Below, in pieces: positions 33,394-42,047 of a stretch of DNA of 64,000 nt (its first letter is position 1; each line of letters starts with the position of its first letter). This DNA comes from UBA7803 sp040219135. GTDB taxonomy: Bacteria; Pseudomonadota; Gammaproteobacteria; Pseudomonadales; Azotimanducaceae. The position numbers and the translations under genes are program-made. The notes under the pieces are model-generated. The model did no database searches, was not told the origin of the DNA, and saw nothing but the letters and a program-made list of their open reading frames with translations. The stretch lies in the NCBI GenBank assembly GCA_040219135.1, contig JAVJTA010000007.1, positions 294,135-358,134 on the forward strand, read 5' to 3'.

Positions 33394-33972
33394 ATGCATC
33401 GACGCCCGCTGCTCGATCTGCTGCACGCCTATGCGCCGCGCCATCCGGAGGAGGCCGACACCGTAGGGCGGTTCATCGATTTCGTCGAGCGCAATCCGCG
33501 CTGCTTCGAGCGTGAGCTGACGGAAGGCCACGTCACCGGTTCGGCCTGGCTGGTGGACGGCCGCGGTGAGCGGGTGCTGCTGACCCATCACCGCAAACTC
33601 GGGCGCTGGCTCCAGCTCGGCGGGCACAGCGACGGCGAGCCGCGGCCGCTGAAGGTCGCAATGCAGGAGGCCCGGGAAGAGTCCGGGCTGGCGCTGCGGC
33701 CGCTGTCGGCGGACGTGTTCGACCTCGACATCCACGAGATCCCGGCGCGCAGGCGGGATCCCACCCACCTTCACTACGACGTCCGTTTTGCTCTGCAGGT
33801 GGTCGGCGGCGAGGCTTTCCGGGTCAGCGACGAATCCCTCGATCTGGCCTGGGTGGCCATCGATTCCCTGGCCGATTACACCGACGAAATCTCCATGCTG
33901 CGGATGGCGCGCAAGTGGCGGCTGTCGGACTGCCGACAGTCTGTCGTTGACAGCGGGCCGGGGCAGGGCTAA
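33394..33972 (+). CDS. NUDIX hydrolase
   Basis: 192 aa. Hydrolyses a nucleoside diphosphate linked to another moiety. The NUDIX box region is LQLGGHSDGEP... MQEAREESGL at about residues 73-98, slightly off the strict pattern (Gln for the first Arg) but with the metal-binding EAREE core intact. The N-terminal helix bundle (RRPLLDLLHAYAP) belongs to a known subfamily. The start ATG 33394 fits homology; there is no strong Shine-Dalgarno. It is upstream of the second TonB receptor by 137 bp; a shared function is not evident. Confidence 0.85.
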   Translation: MHRRPLLDLLHAYAPRHPEEADTVGRFIDFVERNPRCFERELTEGHVTGSAWLVDGRGERVLLTHHRKLGRWLQLGGHSDGEPRPLKVAMQEAREESGLALRPLSADVFDLDIHEIPARRRDPTHLHYDVRFALQVVGGEAFRVSDESLDLAWVAIDSLADYTDEISMLRMARKWRLSDCRQSVVDSGPGQG

Positions 33973-34109
33973 AACGCGTTCTAAGGGGAGGGTGGAATTC
34001 AGTACGCGATTCCGTGTGCGCGCCTTCCTTGCGACAGACGTTCGGAGCAACCTGGGGAGGTGGCTCCTGGCAGTGACGTCTTCTGACGTTGATCGTGAAG
34101 GAGGGCACC

Positions 34110-37100
34110 ATGCGTCGACCCCGCATTCATCTGGCCGTGTTTCCGGCATTGCTCGTTTCGATTCCGCAGCTGTCCTTCGCCCAGGCTCAGGACGGCGGCA
34201 GGCGCATCGAAGAAGTCGTGGTGACGGCGGAACGCCGTGAATCGACGGTGTCCGATACCGCGATTTCGATCTCCGCGTTCGACGACGAGTTCCTGGACAA
34301 CTTCAACATCCGCAACCAGGAAGACCTGCAGAATTACATTCCCGCGACGACCATTCAGCCGTATGACGCCTCCATCCGGGGCGTAGGGCGCACGGCGCGC
34401 ACGCTGGGCGGAGACCCGGGCGTGTCGACGTATTTCAACGGCGTGTACTCCGAAGACTTCGGTATCGCCTCCACCGAAGGTGGTCTGCACGACCTCCAGC
34501 GGGTGGAAGTGCTGCGCGGGCCCCAGGGTACCCTGTACGGCCGCAACGCGGTGGGCGGCGCCATCAACTTCGTCTCCAAGCGGCCGGGCAACGAGGTGGA
34601 AGCCGAGGTCAAAGTCACCGGCGGCAGCTACGACACCCGTGAGGCCTACTACATGCTTTCCGGGCCCATCGTCGAGGACAAGCTGGCCGTACGGGTCACC
34701 GGGTCCGACCGGCGGCGCGACGGCTACATCGAGGAAACCTCGGGTCTCGGCAAGGACATCAACAACTACGGTGACGAGAACTACACCGCGTCCTTCGAGT
34801 GGACGCCGACCGATCGGGTGACGATCTACGCCCGGGGCAACGAGCGCAGCTACCGGCGCCGGTTCAACGGTGGCGCCGGCACCAACCCGATCATCGTCAG
34901 CGAGAACGGCCAGGCCGGCAGTCGCGACACCACCAGCCTGACCTTCGGCAAGCGCGCCATCGACCGTACCCAGACCATGAACCCCTGGCAGTCGAACTAC
35001 TTCGACGCCTCCCAGCCGGTGTTCAGCTTCACCAACCCGGTGACCGGGGCGCTGGTGGAAGCTCAGAACGTGCGGCCCGGCATCGACATCCGCTCGGCGC
35101 GCACCGCAGCGGTGGACGCCAACGGCGACGGCATCCAGGACATCGACCCCGCCACCGGACTGCCGGCGTACACGCAGTCCGATCCCAGCGCCGGATCGAC
35201 CGCGCCGAACTACGCCATCGGCATGCCGGCGAACCGCATTCACATCGCCGAGCGGGACGATCTGAAGAAGCGGGACCTGAAGATCGACTCCAACGGTCAA
35301 TACGACGAGTTCTTCGACCAGCAGGCGGTGCAGTTCAACTTCATCTACGACGGCGACGACTGGCAGTTCAAGTACATCAGCGGCTACACCGACTTCTTCT
35401 ACGACCGCAACACGGACGAAGACAAGACCGGCAGCACGCGCCTCGGCAGCTCCGACTTCTACGTGCTCCAGGAGAACGAGAACTGGCAGCACGAAGTGCA
35501 GTTCATCTTCGACACGGAGCGGCTGTCCATGACCACCGGCGTGTTCGCCTACAACTCGGTGATCAACCAGCGGCTCGACCTGTTCGACCCCATCGACACC
35601 CAGGGACGCTATCAGGCGGATGCGGCCTACAACGGCCTGACCGGCGGCATCGCGGAGTTCGGGGGCGTGCTGGCCCTGCTTGGGGGCCAGGCCGGGCCGC
35701 TGCTGAACATCTACGACGCTCAGCGGGCGTTCGAGGGTGGCACGCCGCTGGCGGCTGCGAATGGGGCCGTTACGCTGTTCGCGCCGTGGTACGGCGACAC
35801 CGGCACCGGCCTGCGCGGCGCGCGTCATGACGGCGAGAGCACGCCGGGTACGTTCTTCGCCTGGGACAACGACATCGAAACCCGCGCTTACGCTGCTTAC
35901 ACTCAGGCCGAGTACCAGATGAGCGAGCGATGGGCCCTGACCCTGGGGGTGCGCTACGCGCGTGACGAGAAGGAGGCCGAAGAGCGCCTGATCGGCATCC
36001 AGGAGTCTCTGGGCCTCACCGCCTTCGCGCTGTTCGATGCGGGCAGCATCTTTGCCGGCACGCCGGCGCTTAGCGGCGGCGCACTCGACTACGCGACCAA
36101 CAACCCCGCGGGCTTTGCCGCGTGCGGGTCCGGTGCGAACCTGCTGTGCCTGTACAACGCCGTGTCCGGCGCCATCGACCCCACCACGGCAACCTTGAAC
36201 GGCGGCGTTGGTGTGGGCGATCAGGGCACCAACCCCGGTGACGTGCCGGTGCGCTTCAGCGGCGTACCCATCGCCTTCAACATCTACCGCCCGTTGAAGA
36301 ACGATTGGGACGTGTGGACCTGGCGCGCCAACCTCGACTTCGAGCCGAATCCCGACACGCTGCTGTACCTGTCGGCGACCACCGGGTGGCGTTCCGGCGG
36401 CTACAACCTGGGCTTCTTCTCCACGGCGACGCCGGAGTACGAAGAGGAGAACATTCTCGCCTTCGAACTCGGCTACAAGGGCACGCTGCTCGATGGCCGC
36501 ATGCAGCTCAACACGTCGGTGTATCTGTACCAGTACGACGACATCCACACCATCATCTCCCAGGCCGGCGGCCTGTTCGGGGTGAGCACCAACGTGGTGA
36601 ACGCTCCGGAAGCAGAGACCTACGGCTGGGAGGGGGACATCACCTATCTGATCGGCGAGAACTTCACCCTCGGTGGCAACTGGAGCTACACCAACGCAGA
36701 GTTCACCAAGGACTTCGAGGTGGTGGACGTGAACAATCCGGCGCTGCCGAGTTCCCTGTTCTCCGCGGCGGAGCAGACCGTGTCGGGCTTCGACGGCAGC
36801 AGCCTGCCGAAGATTCCGAAGTGGAAGTTCACCCTGTGGGGCAACTACACCTGGCAGCTCGGCAACGGCAGCACGCTGGATGTGTTCAGCACCGTGGGCT
36901 ACACCGACGAGTTCTTCTTCGGCGCGCCGTTCTCCCGCGAGCTCGATCGGGCGCCGGAGTTCACCCGCTGGGACGCCCGGGCGAGCTGGAACAGCGCCAA
37001 TCGGAACTGGGAGATCTCGGCGTTCGTCAACAACATCACCGGCGAGCTCGGGGTGCGTAATCTCGACATCGAAGGCGGCGAGGAGCTGAACTACCTGCGT

Positions 37101-37163
37101 TCGGTCGCCACCACGGACCCGCGGGTCTACGGCATGAGCCTGACCTACCGCCTGAACCCCTGA
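34110..37163 (+). CDS. TonB-dependent outer-membrane receptor
   Basis: 1017 aa. Signal peptide of about 25 residues (ending LSFA), TonB box EEVVVTAERRESTVSD, plug with VEVLRGPQGTLYGRNAVGGAINF near residue 133 and a barrel that ends VYGMSLTYRLNP. The ATG 34110 has a GGAGGG Shine-Dalgarno at 5 nt. Long extracellular loops (for example residues 285-380, with a DANGDGIQDIDPATG segment resembling a calcium-binding thrombospondin-3-type repeat) are notable. The 138-bp leader holds two TGACGT copies 10 bp apart. Substrate unknown. Terminator directly downstream. Confidence 0.92.
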   Translation: MRRPRIHLAVFPALLVSIPQLSFAQAQDGGRRIEEVVVTAERRESTVSDTAISISAFDDEFLDNFNIRNQEDLQNYIPATTIQPYDASIRGVGRTARTLGGDPGVSTYFNGVYSEDFGIASTEGGLHDLQRVEVLRGPQGTLYGRNAVGGAINFVSKRPGNEVEAEVKVTGGSYDTREAYYMLSGPIVEDKLAVRVTGSDRRRDGYIEETSGLGKDINNYGDENYTASFEWTPTDRVTIYARGNERSYRRRFNGGAGTNPIIVSENGQAGSRDTTSLTFGKRAIDRTQTMNPWQSNYFDASQPVFSFTNPVTGALVEAQNVRPGIDIRSARTAAVDANGDGIQDIDPATGLPAYTQSDPSAGSTAPNYAIGMPANRIHIAERDDLKKRDLKIDSNGQYDEFFDQQAVQFNFIYDGDDWQFKYISGYTDFFYDRNTDEDKTGSTRLGSSDFYVLQENENWQHEVQFIFDTERLSMTTGVFAYNSVINQRLDLFDPIDTQGRYQADAAYNGLTGGIAEFGGVLALLGGQAGPLLNIYDAQRAFEGGTPLAAANGAVTLFAPWYGDTGTGLRGARHDGESTPGTFFAWDNDIETRAYAAYTQAEYQMSERWALTLGVRYARDEKEAEERLIGIQESLGLTAFALFDAGSIFAGTPALSGGALDYATNNPAGFAACGSGANLLCLYNAVSGAIDPTTATLNGGVGVGDQGTNPGDVPVRFSGVPIAFNIYRPLKNDWDVWTWRANLDFEPNPDTLLYLSATTGWRSGGYNLGFFSTATPEYEEENILAFELGYKGTLLDGRMQLNTSVYLYQYDDIHTIISQAGGLFGVSTNVVNAPEAETYGWEGDITYLIGENFTLGGNWSYTNAEFTKDFEVVDVNNPALPSSLFSAAEQTVSGFDGSSLPKIPKWKFTLWGNYTWQLGNGSTLDVFSTVGYTDEFFFGAPFSRELDRAPEFTRWDARASWNSANRNWEISAFVNNITGELGVRNLDIEGGEELNYLRSVATTDPRVYGMSLTYRLNP

Positions 37164-37189
37164 CTCGCGACCCGGCCGGTTCGGCAATC

Positions 37190-37226
37190 GGGCCCATGAG
37201 CGTTCGCTCATGGGCCCGCCTTTTTT
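37190..37226 (+). terminator. Rho-independent terminator after the second TonB receptor
   Basis: Arms GGGCCCATGAG (37190-37200) and CTCATGGGCCC (37207-37217), CGTTCG loop, T6 tract at 37221-37226. Confidence 0.88.
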
Positions 37227-37319
37227 CCGGGCCTCGGCCGCTTTCGGCGGTAACTATTGGGACCCGATCCGCCTCTGGACGGGTTATCTTGGGCAGCCGT
37301 CGGAGGTGGGAGACGAGGT

Positions 37320-38273
37320 TTGGCATCGACGCCACGAGCAGCCGCCGCACTGTGTCTCGGCGTTCTGCCCGTCATGGTCTGGCTGGGCAATCCCGCGCTG
37401 GCGCTGCTCGCTGCCGGCGCCATCGCGCTGGTCGTCGATCGCCCGCCCCTGGGCGCCACCGGCTCCCTTGCCCGCTACAGCCTGCAGACCGCCATCGTCC
37501 TGCTCGGGCTGAAGCTCGATCTCAACACGCTGTGGCAGCTCAGCGCCGAATACACCGGGCTGGTGGCCGGCTACGTGGTCGCCACCCTGGCGCTCGGGCT
37601 ACTGCTCGGCCGGATACTGGCCGTGGAACCCCCGTCGAGCAAGCTCATGAGCGCCGGCACGGCCATCTGCGGCGGCACCGCCATTGCCACGCTCAGCGCC
37701 GTCGTCCGGGCGAGCCCGCAGCAGACGGGGGTGGCGCTGGCCATCGTGTTTCTGCTCAACGTGGTGGCCCTGCTCGGCTTTCCCGCCATCGGCCGGGCCC
37801 TGGAGATGTCCCAGGAAGCGTTCGGGGTCTGGTCTGCGCTGGCCATCCACGACACCAGCTCGGTGGTGGCGACCGCCGCCGTCTACGGCGATCGCGCCGC
37901 CGAGGTGGCGACCACCATCAAGCTTGGCCGCACCCTGTGGCTGATCCCCCTGGCGTTCGCGGTCAGCGTGCTCGAGCAGCGGACGGGTCCGGCCGCCGCG
38001 GACGGCAGCACGCCGAGGATCCGGGTTCCCGGCTTCATCCTGCTGTTCGTCGTCGCCGCCGGTCTGGGCTCGCTGCTCGGTCTGCCGGCCGCGCTGACCC
38101 AGGGCGCCGGGATGCTGAGCAGATGGCTGCTGGTGGTGGCGCTGTTTCTGGTGGGCACCGAGCTGACCCGGACCACGGTGCGGCAGATCCGCGGCCGGGT
38201 GCTGTGGCAGGCGCTCATCCTCTGGCTGACCGTGGCGCCGCTGACCCTGGCGGCGGTGCTCTGGCTCACCTGA
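37320..38273 (+). CDS. yeiH: YeiH/UPF0324 family membrane transporter
   Basis: Inner-membrane protein of 317 aa with about ten hydrophobic segments; the family is linked to sulfur-anion or taurine export but is not well defined. Family marks are LQTAIVLLGLKLDLNTLW near residue 58, the GTAICGGTAIATLSAV signature near residue 113 and the SALAIHDTSSVVATA segment near residue 175. The TTG start at 37320 sits after a GGAGGTGGGAG purine tract; the frame continues upstream without homology. Single gene; the small peptide frame follows 71 bp later. Confidence 0.82.
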   Translation: MASTPRAAAALCLGVLPVMVWLGNPALALLAAGAIALVVDRPPLGATGSLARYSLQTAIVLLGLKLDLNTLWQLSAEYTGLVAGYVVATLALGLLLGRILAVEPPSSKLMSAGTAICGGTAIATLSAVVRASPQQTGVALAIVFLLNVVALLGFPAIGRALEMSQEAFGVWSALAIHDTSSVVATAAVYGDRAAEVATTIKLGRTLWLIPLAFAVSVLEQRTGPAAADGSTPRIRVPGFILLFVVAAGLGSLLGLPAALTQGAGMLSRWLLVVALFLVGTELTRTTVRQIRGRVLWQALILWLTVAPLTLAAVLWLT

Positions 38274-38344
38274 GGGTGGCTCCGGCATAACCATAGAGCG
38301 AAACGTTTCTTCCGCGTGCCCGGCCGACTTCCTACGCTGGGGCC

Positions 38345-38431
38345 ATGAAAGCCCTGCGACGATTCGATTTGCCGAGCTATCTGGCGCTGCTGGTTTTCGC
38401 CGGCTATCTGGCGGCGTCCTTCCTGATCTAG
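38345..38431 (+). CDS. Possible 28-residue single-pass membrane peptide
   Basis: A short frame below ordinary cutoffs: MKALRRFDLPSYLAL at the start, then LLVFAGYLAASFLI and stop. Basic N-terminus plus one hydrophobic stretch of about 17 residues, the layout of bacterial small membrane proteins. GGGG lies 2-6 nt before the ATG. It stands alone between yeiH and the Opp operon, on the plus strand. Unproved; it may be chance, but the composition is not that of its GC-rich surroundings. Confidence 0.45.
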   Translation: MKALRRFDLPSYLALLVFAGYLAASFLI

Positions 38432-38471
38432 CGCTTCGCGCCCCGATCCGGGGTACGCCACGGCCACCGGA

Positions 38472-39440
38472 TCAGTACAGGTGGCAGGCGACCAGGCGCT
38501 CCGATCCCTCGGTCAGCGGTTTCAGCGGCGGCGTGTCGCTGCGGCACACGTCCATGACGTGCGGGCAGCGGTTGGCGAAGCGGCAACCCGGCTTGATGTC
38601 CACCGGTGACGGGATCTCGCCCTCGATGGTGGTCGAGGGCCGCGAACGCTCCTTTTCCGGATCCGGCTCCGGGTTGGAGCCGATCAGGATCTCCGTGTAC
38701 GGGTGTTTGGGGTCGAAGAACACCTCGGTCGCCGTACCGATCTCCACCAGCGCGCCCAGATACATCACCGCCATGCGATCGCTGACGTAGCGCACCATGG
38801 ACAGGTCGTGGGCGATGAACAGCAACGTCAGACCCATGGACGCCTTCAGCTCGTCGAGCAGGTTCACCACCTGCGCCTGCACCGACACGTCGAGGGCGGA
38901 GATGGGCTCGTCGCAGACCACGAACTCCGGTTCGAGAATCAGCGCGCGGGCGACGCCGATGCGCTGACGCTGGCCGCCCGAGAACTCGTGGGGATAGCGC
39001 GACATGTGGTCCGGTTCGAGGCCGACGCGTTTCAGCCAGTCCGCCACCCGGTCGCGGATGTCGCGGTTCGCCATCTCGGAGTGCAGCTTCAGACCCTCGC
39101 CGATGATCTCGCCCACGGTCATGCGCGGGTTCAGCGAGGAGTACGGGTCCTGGAAGATCATCTGCATCTTCTGCGCCCAGCGCTGAAAGTCCTTCGGATG
39201 GTAGCGCTGGGGCAACCGCTCGCCGCGATAGCTCACGGTCCCCGCGGTCTTGTCGTGGAGGCCGATCAGCGTCTTGCCGTAGGTGGACTTCCCGGAACCG
39301 GACTCACCCACCAGACCAACGATCTCTTTCTCGTGAATGGTCAGGGTCACGCCGTCGAGCGCATGGACGGCGTGGCCGCCGCGCAGGGGAAAGTGTTTGG
39401 TCAGGTTCTCCGTGACCACCAGCGCCGGTGCGTCGCTCAT
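38472..39440 (-). CDS. Oligopeptide/dipeptide ABC transporter ATPase (OppF/DppF type)
   Basis: Second ATPase of a peptide-type importer, 322 aa. Walker A GESGSGKST is near residue 44, signature LSGGQ-like FSGGQRQRIGVARAL near residue 160, Walker B VVCDEPISALD near residue 182. The C-terminal oligopeptide extension with PGCRFANRCPHVMDVC carries the Cys set seen in Opp/Dpp ATPases, some of which bind an iron-sulfur cluster. ATG 39440 overlaps the OppD stop by 4 nt. It is the last gene of the five-gene operon SBP-B-C-D-F. Confidence 0.94.
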   Translation of the reverse strand: MSDAPALVVTENLTKHFPLRGGHAVHALDGVTLTIHEKEIVGLVGESGSGKSTYGKTLIGLHDKTAGTVSYRGERLPQRYHPKDFQRWAQKMQMIFQDPYSSLNPRMTVGEIIGEGLKLHSEMANRDIRDRVADWLKRVGLEPDHMSRYPHEFSGGQRQRIGVARALILEPEFVVCDEPISALDVSVQAQVVNLLDELKASMGLTLLFIAHDLSMVRYVSDRMAVMYLGALVEIGTATEVFFDPKHPYTEILIGSNPEPDPEKERSRPSTTIEGEIPSPVDIKPGCRFANRCPHVMDVCRSDTPPLKPLTEGSERLVACHLY

Positions 39441-40477
39441 GAGGCCGCCTCGGCCGGGTCGCGATGGTACAGCTCGGCCACCCGGGGCGCCGTGGCGTGA
39501 TGCAGCCAGCAGCGGGCGAAATGACGCTCGCTCTGGAAGAACGCCGGCGGGTCCTCGGCGTCGCAGAGCTTCATGGCGTAGGGGCAGCGGGCGGCGTAGG
39601 CACAGCCTTTCGGCGGATGAAACAGGTCCGGCGGGCTGCCGTCGATGGACACCAGGCGCTGCTTGGCCTTGCCCGCCGCCGCTGGATCGTTGCTCGGCAT
39701 GGCGGCCCGCAGCCCCAGGGTGTACGGGTGCGAGGAGCGGTAGAACACGTCGTCGACGGTGCCCTGCTCGGCCACCTGGCCGGCGTACATCACCACCACC
39801 TCGTCGGCCATGCGCGCCACCACGCCGAGATCGTGGGTGATCAGCACGATGGCCATGCCCGTGTCACGCTGCAGGTCGCTCATCAGATCGAGCACCTGAG
39901 CCTGGATGGTCACGTCCAGGGCCGTGGTGGGCTCGTCGGCGATGAGGATGGCCGGCTCGCAGGCAATGGACATGGCGATCATGGCCCGCTGCAGCATGCC
40001 GCCGGAGAATTCGAACGGGTATTGCCTGGCGCGGCTGGCGGCTTCCGGGATCCGCGCCATATCCAGCAGCTCCACGGCGCGCGCCAGCGCCCTTTTGTGG
40101 CTCCAGCCGCGATGCACTTCGAGCGGCTCGGCGATCTGGTCGCCGATGGTCATGGTCGGATTCAGCGACGTCATCGGATCCTGGAAGATCATGCCGATCT
40201 CGCGGCCGCGGATGTCGCGGCCGTCGATGGTGGTGCGGCCGAGGATCTCCTGGCCGCGCAGCCGCGCGCTGCCGGACGTGATGCGCCCTGGCGGCATGGG
40301 CGTGAGCCCCATCAGACTCTGCACCGTCACCGACTTACCGCAGCCGGACTCGCCGACGATGGCCAGGGTCTCGCCGGCGTCGACCTTGAAGCTGATCCCG
40401 CGCACCGCCTGCACGGTGCCGCCGTAGGTGTCGAACTCGACGCGCAGATCGTCGACCTGGAGCAGCGGCACGCTCAT
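39437..40477 (-). CDS. Oligopeptide/dipeptide ABC transporter ATPase (OppD/DppD type)
   Basis: First ATPase of the importer, 346 aa. Walker A GESGCGKSV is near residue 41, signature FSGGMLQRAMIAMSIA near residue 157, Walker B ILIADEPTTALDVTIQ near residue 178. C-terminal KGCAYAARCPYAMKLC supplies the conserved Cys motif of this class. ATG 40477 is used; a TTG two codons upstream is the only other choice. The gap before it (40478-40655) holds REP-like palindromes, so the operon may be attenuated between the permease and ATPase genes. Confidence 0.94.
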   Translation of the reverse strand: MSVPLLQVDDLRVEFDTYGGTVQAVRGISFKVDAGETLAIVGESGCGKSVTVQSLMGLTPMPPGRITSGSARLRGQEILGRTTIDGRDIRGREIGMIFQDPMTSLNPTMTIGDQIAEPLEVHRGWSHKRALARAVELLDMARIPEAASRARQYPFEFSGGMLQRAMIAMSIACEPAILIADEPTTALDVTIQAQVLDLMSDLQRDTGMAIVLITHDLGVVARMADEVVVMYAGQVAEQGTVDDVFYRSSHPYTLGLRAAMPSNDPAAAGKAKQRLVSIDGSPPDLFHPPKGCAYAARCPYAMKLCDAEDPPAFFQSERHFARCWLHHATAPRVAELYHRDPAEAAS

Positions 40478-40506
40478 GCGCAACCCCCGTATGACTGCGA
40501 CATTCC

Positions 40507-40635
40507 GTAGGAGGCTTCTCCCGAAGCCGACCCGCTTCGCGACATCGATCCGCTTCGCGCTCGGGAGAGCGCTCCTACGGGGGCCGATTCCGGTCGCGAG
40601 ATCGATTCCGGTCGCGCTCTGGAGAGCGCTCCTAC
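40507..40635. repeat. REP-like palindromes B, between the oppC- and oppD-like genes
   Basis: Compound element: GTAGGAG at 40507-40513 and matching CTCCTAC at 40572-40578, then a second CTCCTAC at 40629-40635, with GAGAGCGCTCC repeated before each right end. Internal GATCGATTCCGGTCGCG-like segments occur twice. It fills almost the entire 178-bp gap inside the operon. Confidence 0.75.
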
Positions 40636-40655
40636 CGGGGTGGATGGCGGTGGCG

Positions 40656-42044
40656 TCATTCCCGTGACCTCATCTTCGCGTCCAGGGCGTCGCGCAGACC
40701 GTCGCCGAGCAGGTTGAAGGCGAGCACGGTGATGCTGATGAGCGCGGCGGGAAAGATCAGCTCGTGGGGATAGGTGAGCATGGTCTTGAGCCCTTCGTTG
40801 CACATGCTGCCCCAGGACGGCGTCGGCGGCGCCACGCCCATGCCGATGAACGACAGAAACGCCTCGGTGAAGATCGCGCTCGGCACGGCAAAGGTGAGGG
40901 TGACCAGGATCACCCCCATGGTGTTGGGAATCATGTGGCGCATGACCAGATAGTTGGTGCGCGCGCCGAGCAGGCGCGCGGCATTGACGTAGCCCTCTTC
41001 CCGCACCTGGAGGATCTGGCCGCGCACCAGCCGTGCGGTCCCGGGCCACAGCAGCAGCACCAGCGACACCACCAGGGGCAGGATGCCACTCTCGCCGGGG
41101 CCGATGCCGAAGGCGATCTTGAACAGAATCATGAACAGCAGAAACGGCAGCGCGATCACGAAGTCGGCAAAGCGCATCAGCACCTGGTCGGTGTGTCCGC
41201 CGACGAATCCCGCGGTGCTGCCGTAGATCACGCCGAACAGCACGAACAGGAACGGCGCGGCGATGCCGATGAACAGCGACACCCGGGCGCCGTACATCAG
41301 TCGGGCCAGCATGTCGCGGCCCAGATAGTCGGTGCCGAGGGGGTGCAGCGCCAGCTTCACGGCGTCTCCCACCCGCGGGTCGCTGCCGGGCTGCACCAGG
41401 CCGCGGCTCAGCGCGTCGTCGATGGTGATCACCCGGGTGACCTCCACGTCCAGGGTTTCCCGCGCCGGGGTCTGGTCGCCCTCGTCGTTCAGGGCGACCA
41501 CGGTGTAGTAGTAGGTGCGCGGCTGCAGGTCCAGGCGGTCCTCGAAGCGGTTGCCGTCGGCGGCGTAGGTCTCCGCCAGGGGCAGGCCGAGGGCGTCGCC
41601 GGTGGCGATCGGGAAGATGTTGCGGTACACGCGGTAGCCGGAGGCGCCGGGCATCGGGTCCCACTGCAGTCGCACGGCCTGGGTGGTTGGCGGGGCCGCC
41701 AGGCGCAGGCCGGGTTCCAGCGGCAGCACCGAGCTGCCGTCCCAGGGGCGGTAGCGCTCCACCAGGGTGGCGCGGCGGTCGGCGCCCGGCGGCTGGCTGA
41801 TCTGGTCGAGATCCTGGGCGGCGGGATCCACGGTCCACAGCCACGGACCGGCGACGGTGAACCCGATCAGGCCGATGACGATGTACAGCGAGATCAGCGC
41901 CCGGCGGTTGGCCTTCAGGCGGATCCAGGCGTCCTGCCAGTAGGACAGCGACGGTCGCGTCAGCGCCTGGGTGCGCTGGTGGCCCATGAGCGGTTCGAAG
42001 GCGCCGGGACTCGGCTCGTGAACGGTGGGAGAGATCTCTGCCAT
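40656..42044 (-). CDS. Opp/Dpp-type permease (OppC) with an FN3-like insertion
   Basis: 462 aa against about 300 for ordinary OppC. TM1 is at about residues 50-72. Then, at residues 106-203, there is an inserted periplasmic domain with fibronectin-III marks (VRLQWDPMPGASGYRVYR, YYYTVVALNDEGD). The standard permease core resumes at HPLGTDYLGRDMLARL (residue 234), with the EAA loop in GYVNAARLLGARTNYLVMRHMIPN. The loop between TM1 and TM2 of ordinary OppC is short, so the insertion adds some 150 residues. It is cotranscribed with OppB (4 nt apart). Confidence 0.92.
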   Translation of the reverse strand: MAEISPTVHEPSPGAFEPLMGHQRTQALTRPSLSYWQDAWIRLKANRRALISLYIVIGLIGFTVAGPWLWTVDPAAQDLDQISQPPGADRRATLVERYRPWDGSSVLPLEPGLRLAAPPTTQAVRLQWDPMPGASGYRVYRNIFPIATGDALGLPLAETYAADGNRFEDRLDLQPRTYYYTVVALNDEGDQTPARETLDVEVTRVITIDDALSRGLVQPGSDPRVGDAVKLALHPLGTDYLGRDMLARLMYGARVSLFIGIAAPFLFVLFGVIYGSTAGFVGGHTDQVLMRFADFVIALPFLLFMILFKIAFGIGPGESGILPLVVSLVLLLWPGTARLVRGQILQVREEGYVNAARLLGARTNYLVMRHMIPNTMGVILVTLTFAVPSAIFTEAFLSFIGMGVAPPTPSWGSMCNEGLKTMLTYPHELIFPAALISITVLAFNLLGDGLRDALDAKMRSRE

Positions 42045-42047
42045 GAG

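Noticed and set aside
33999..37211. 1070-codon minus-strand frame
   Set aside because: Antisense shadow of the second TonB receptor; no domain signals.
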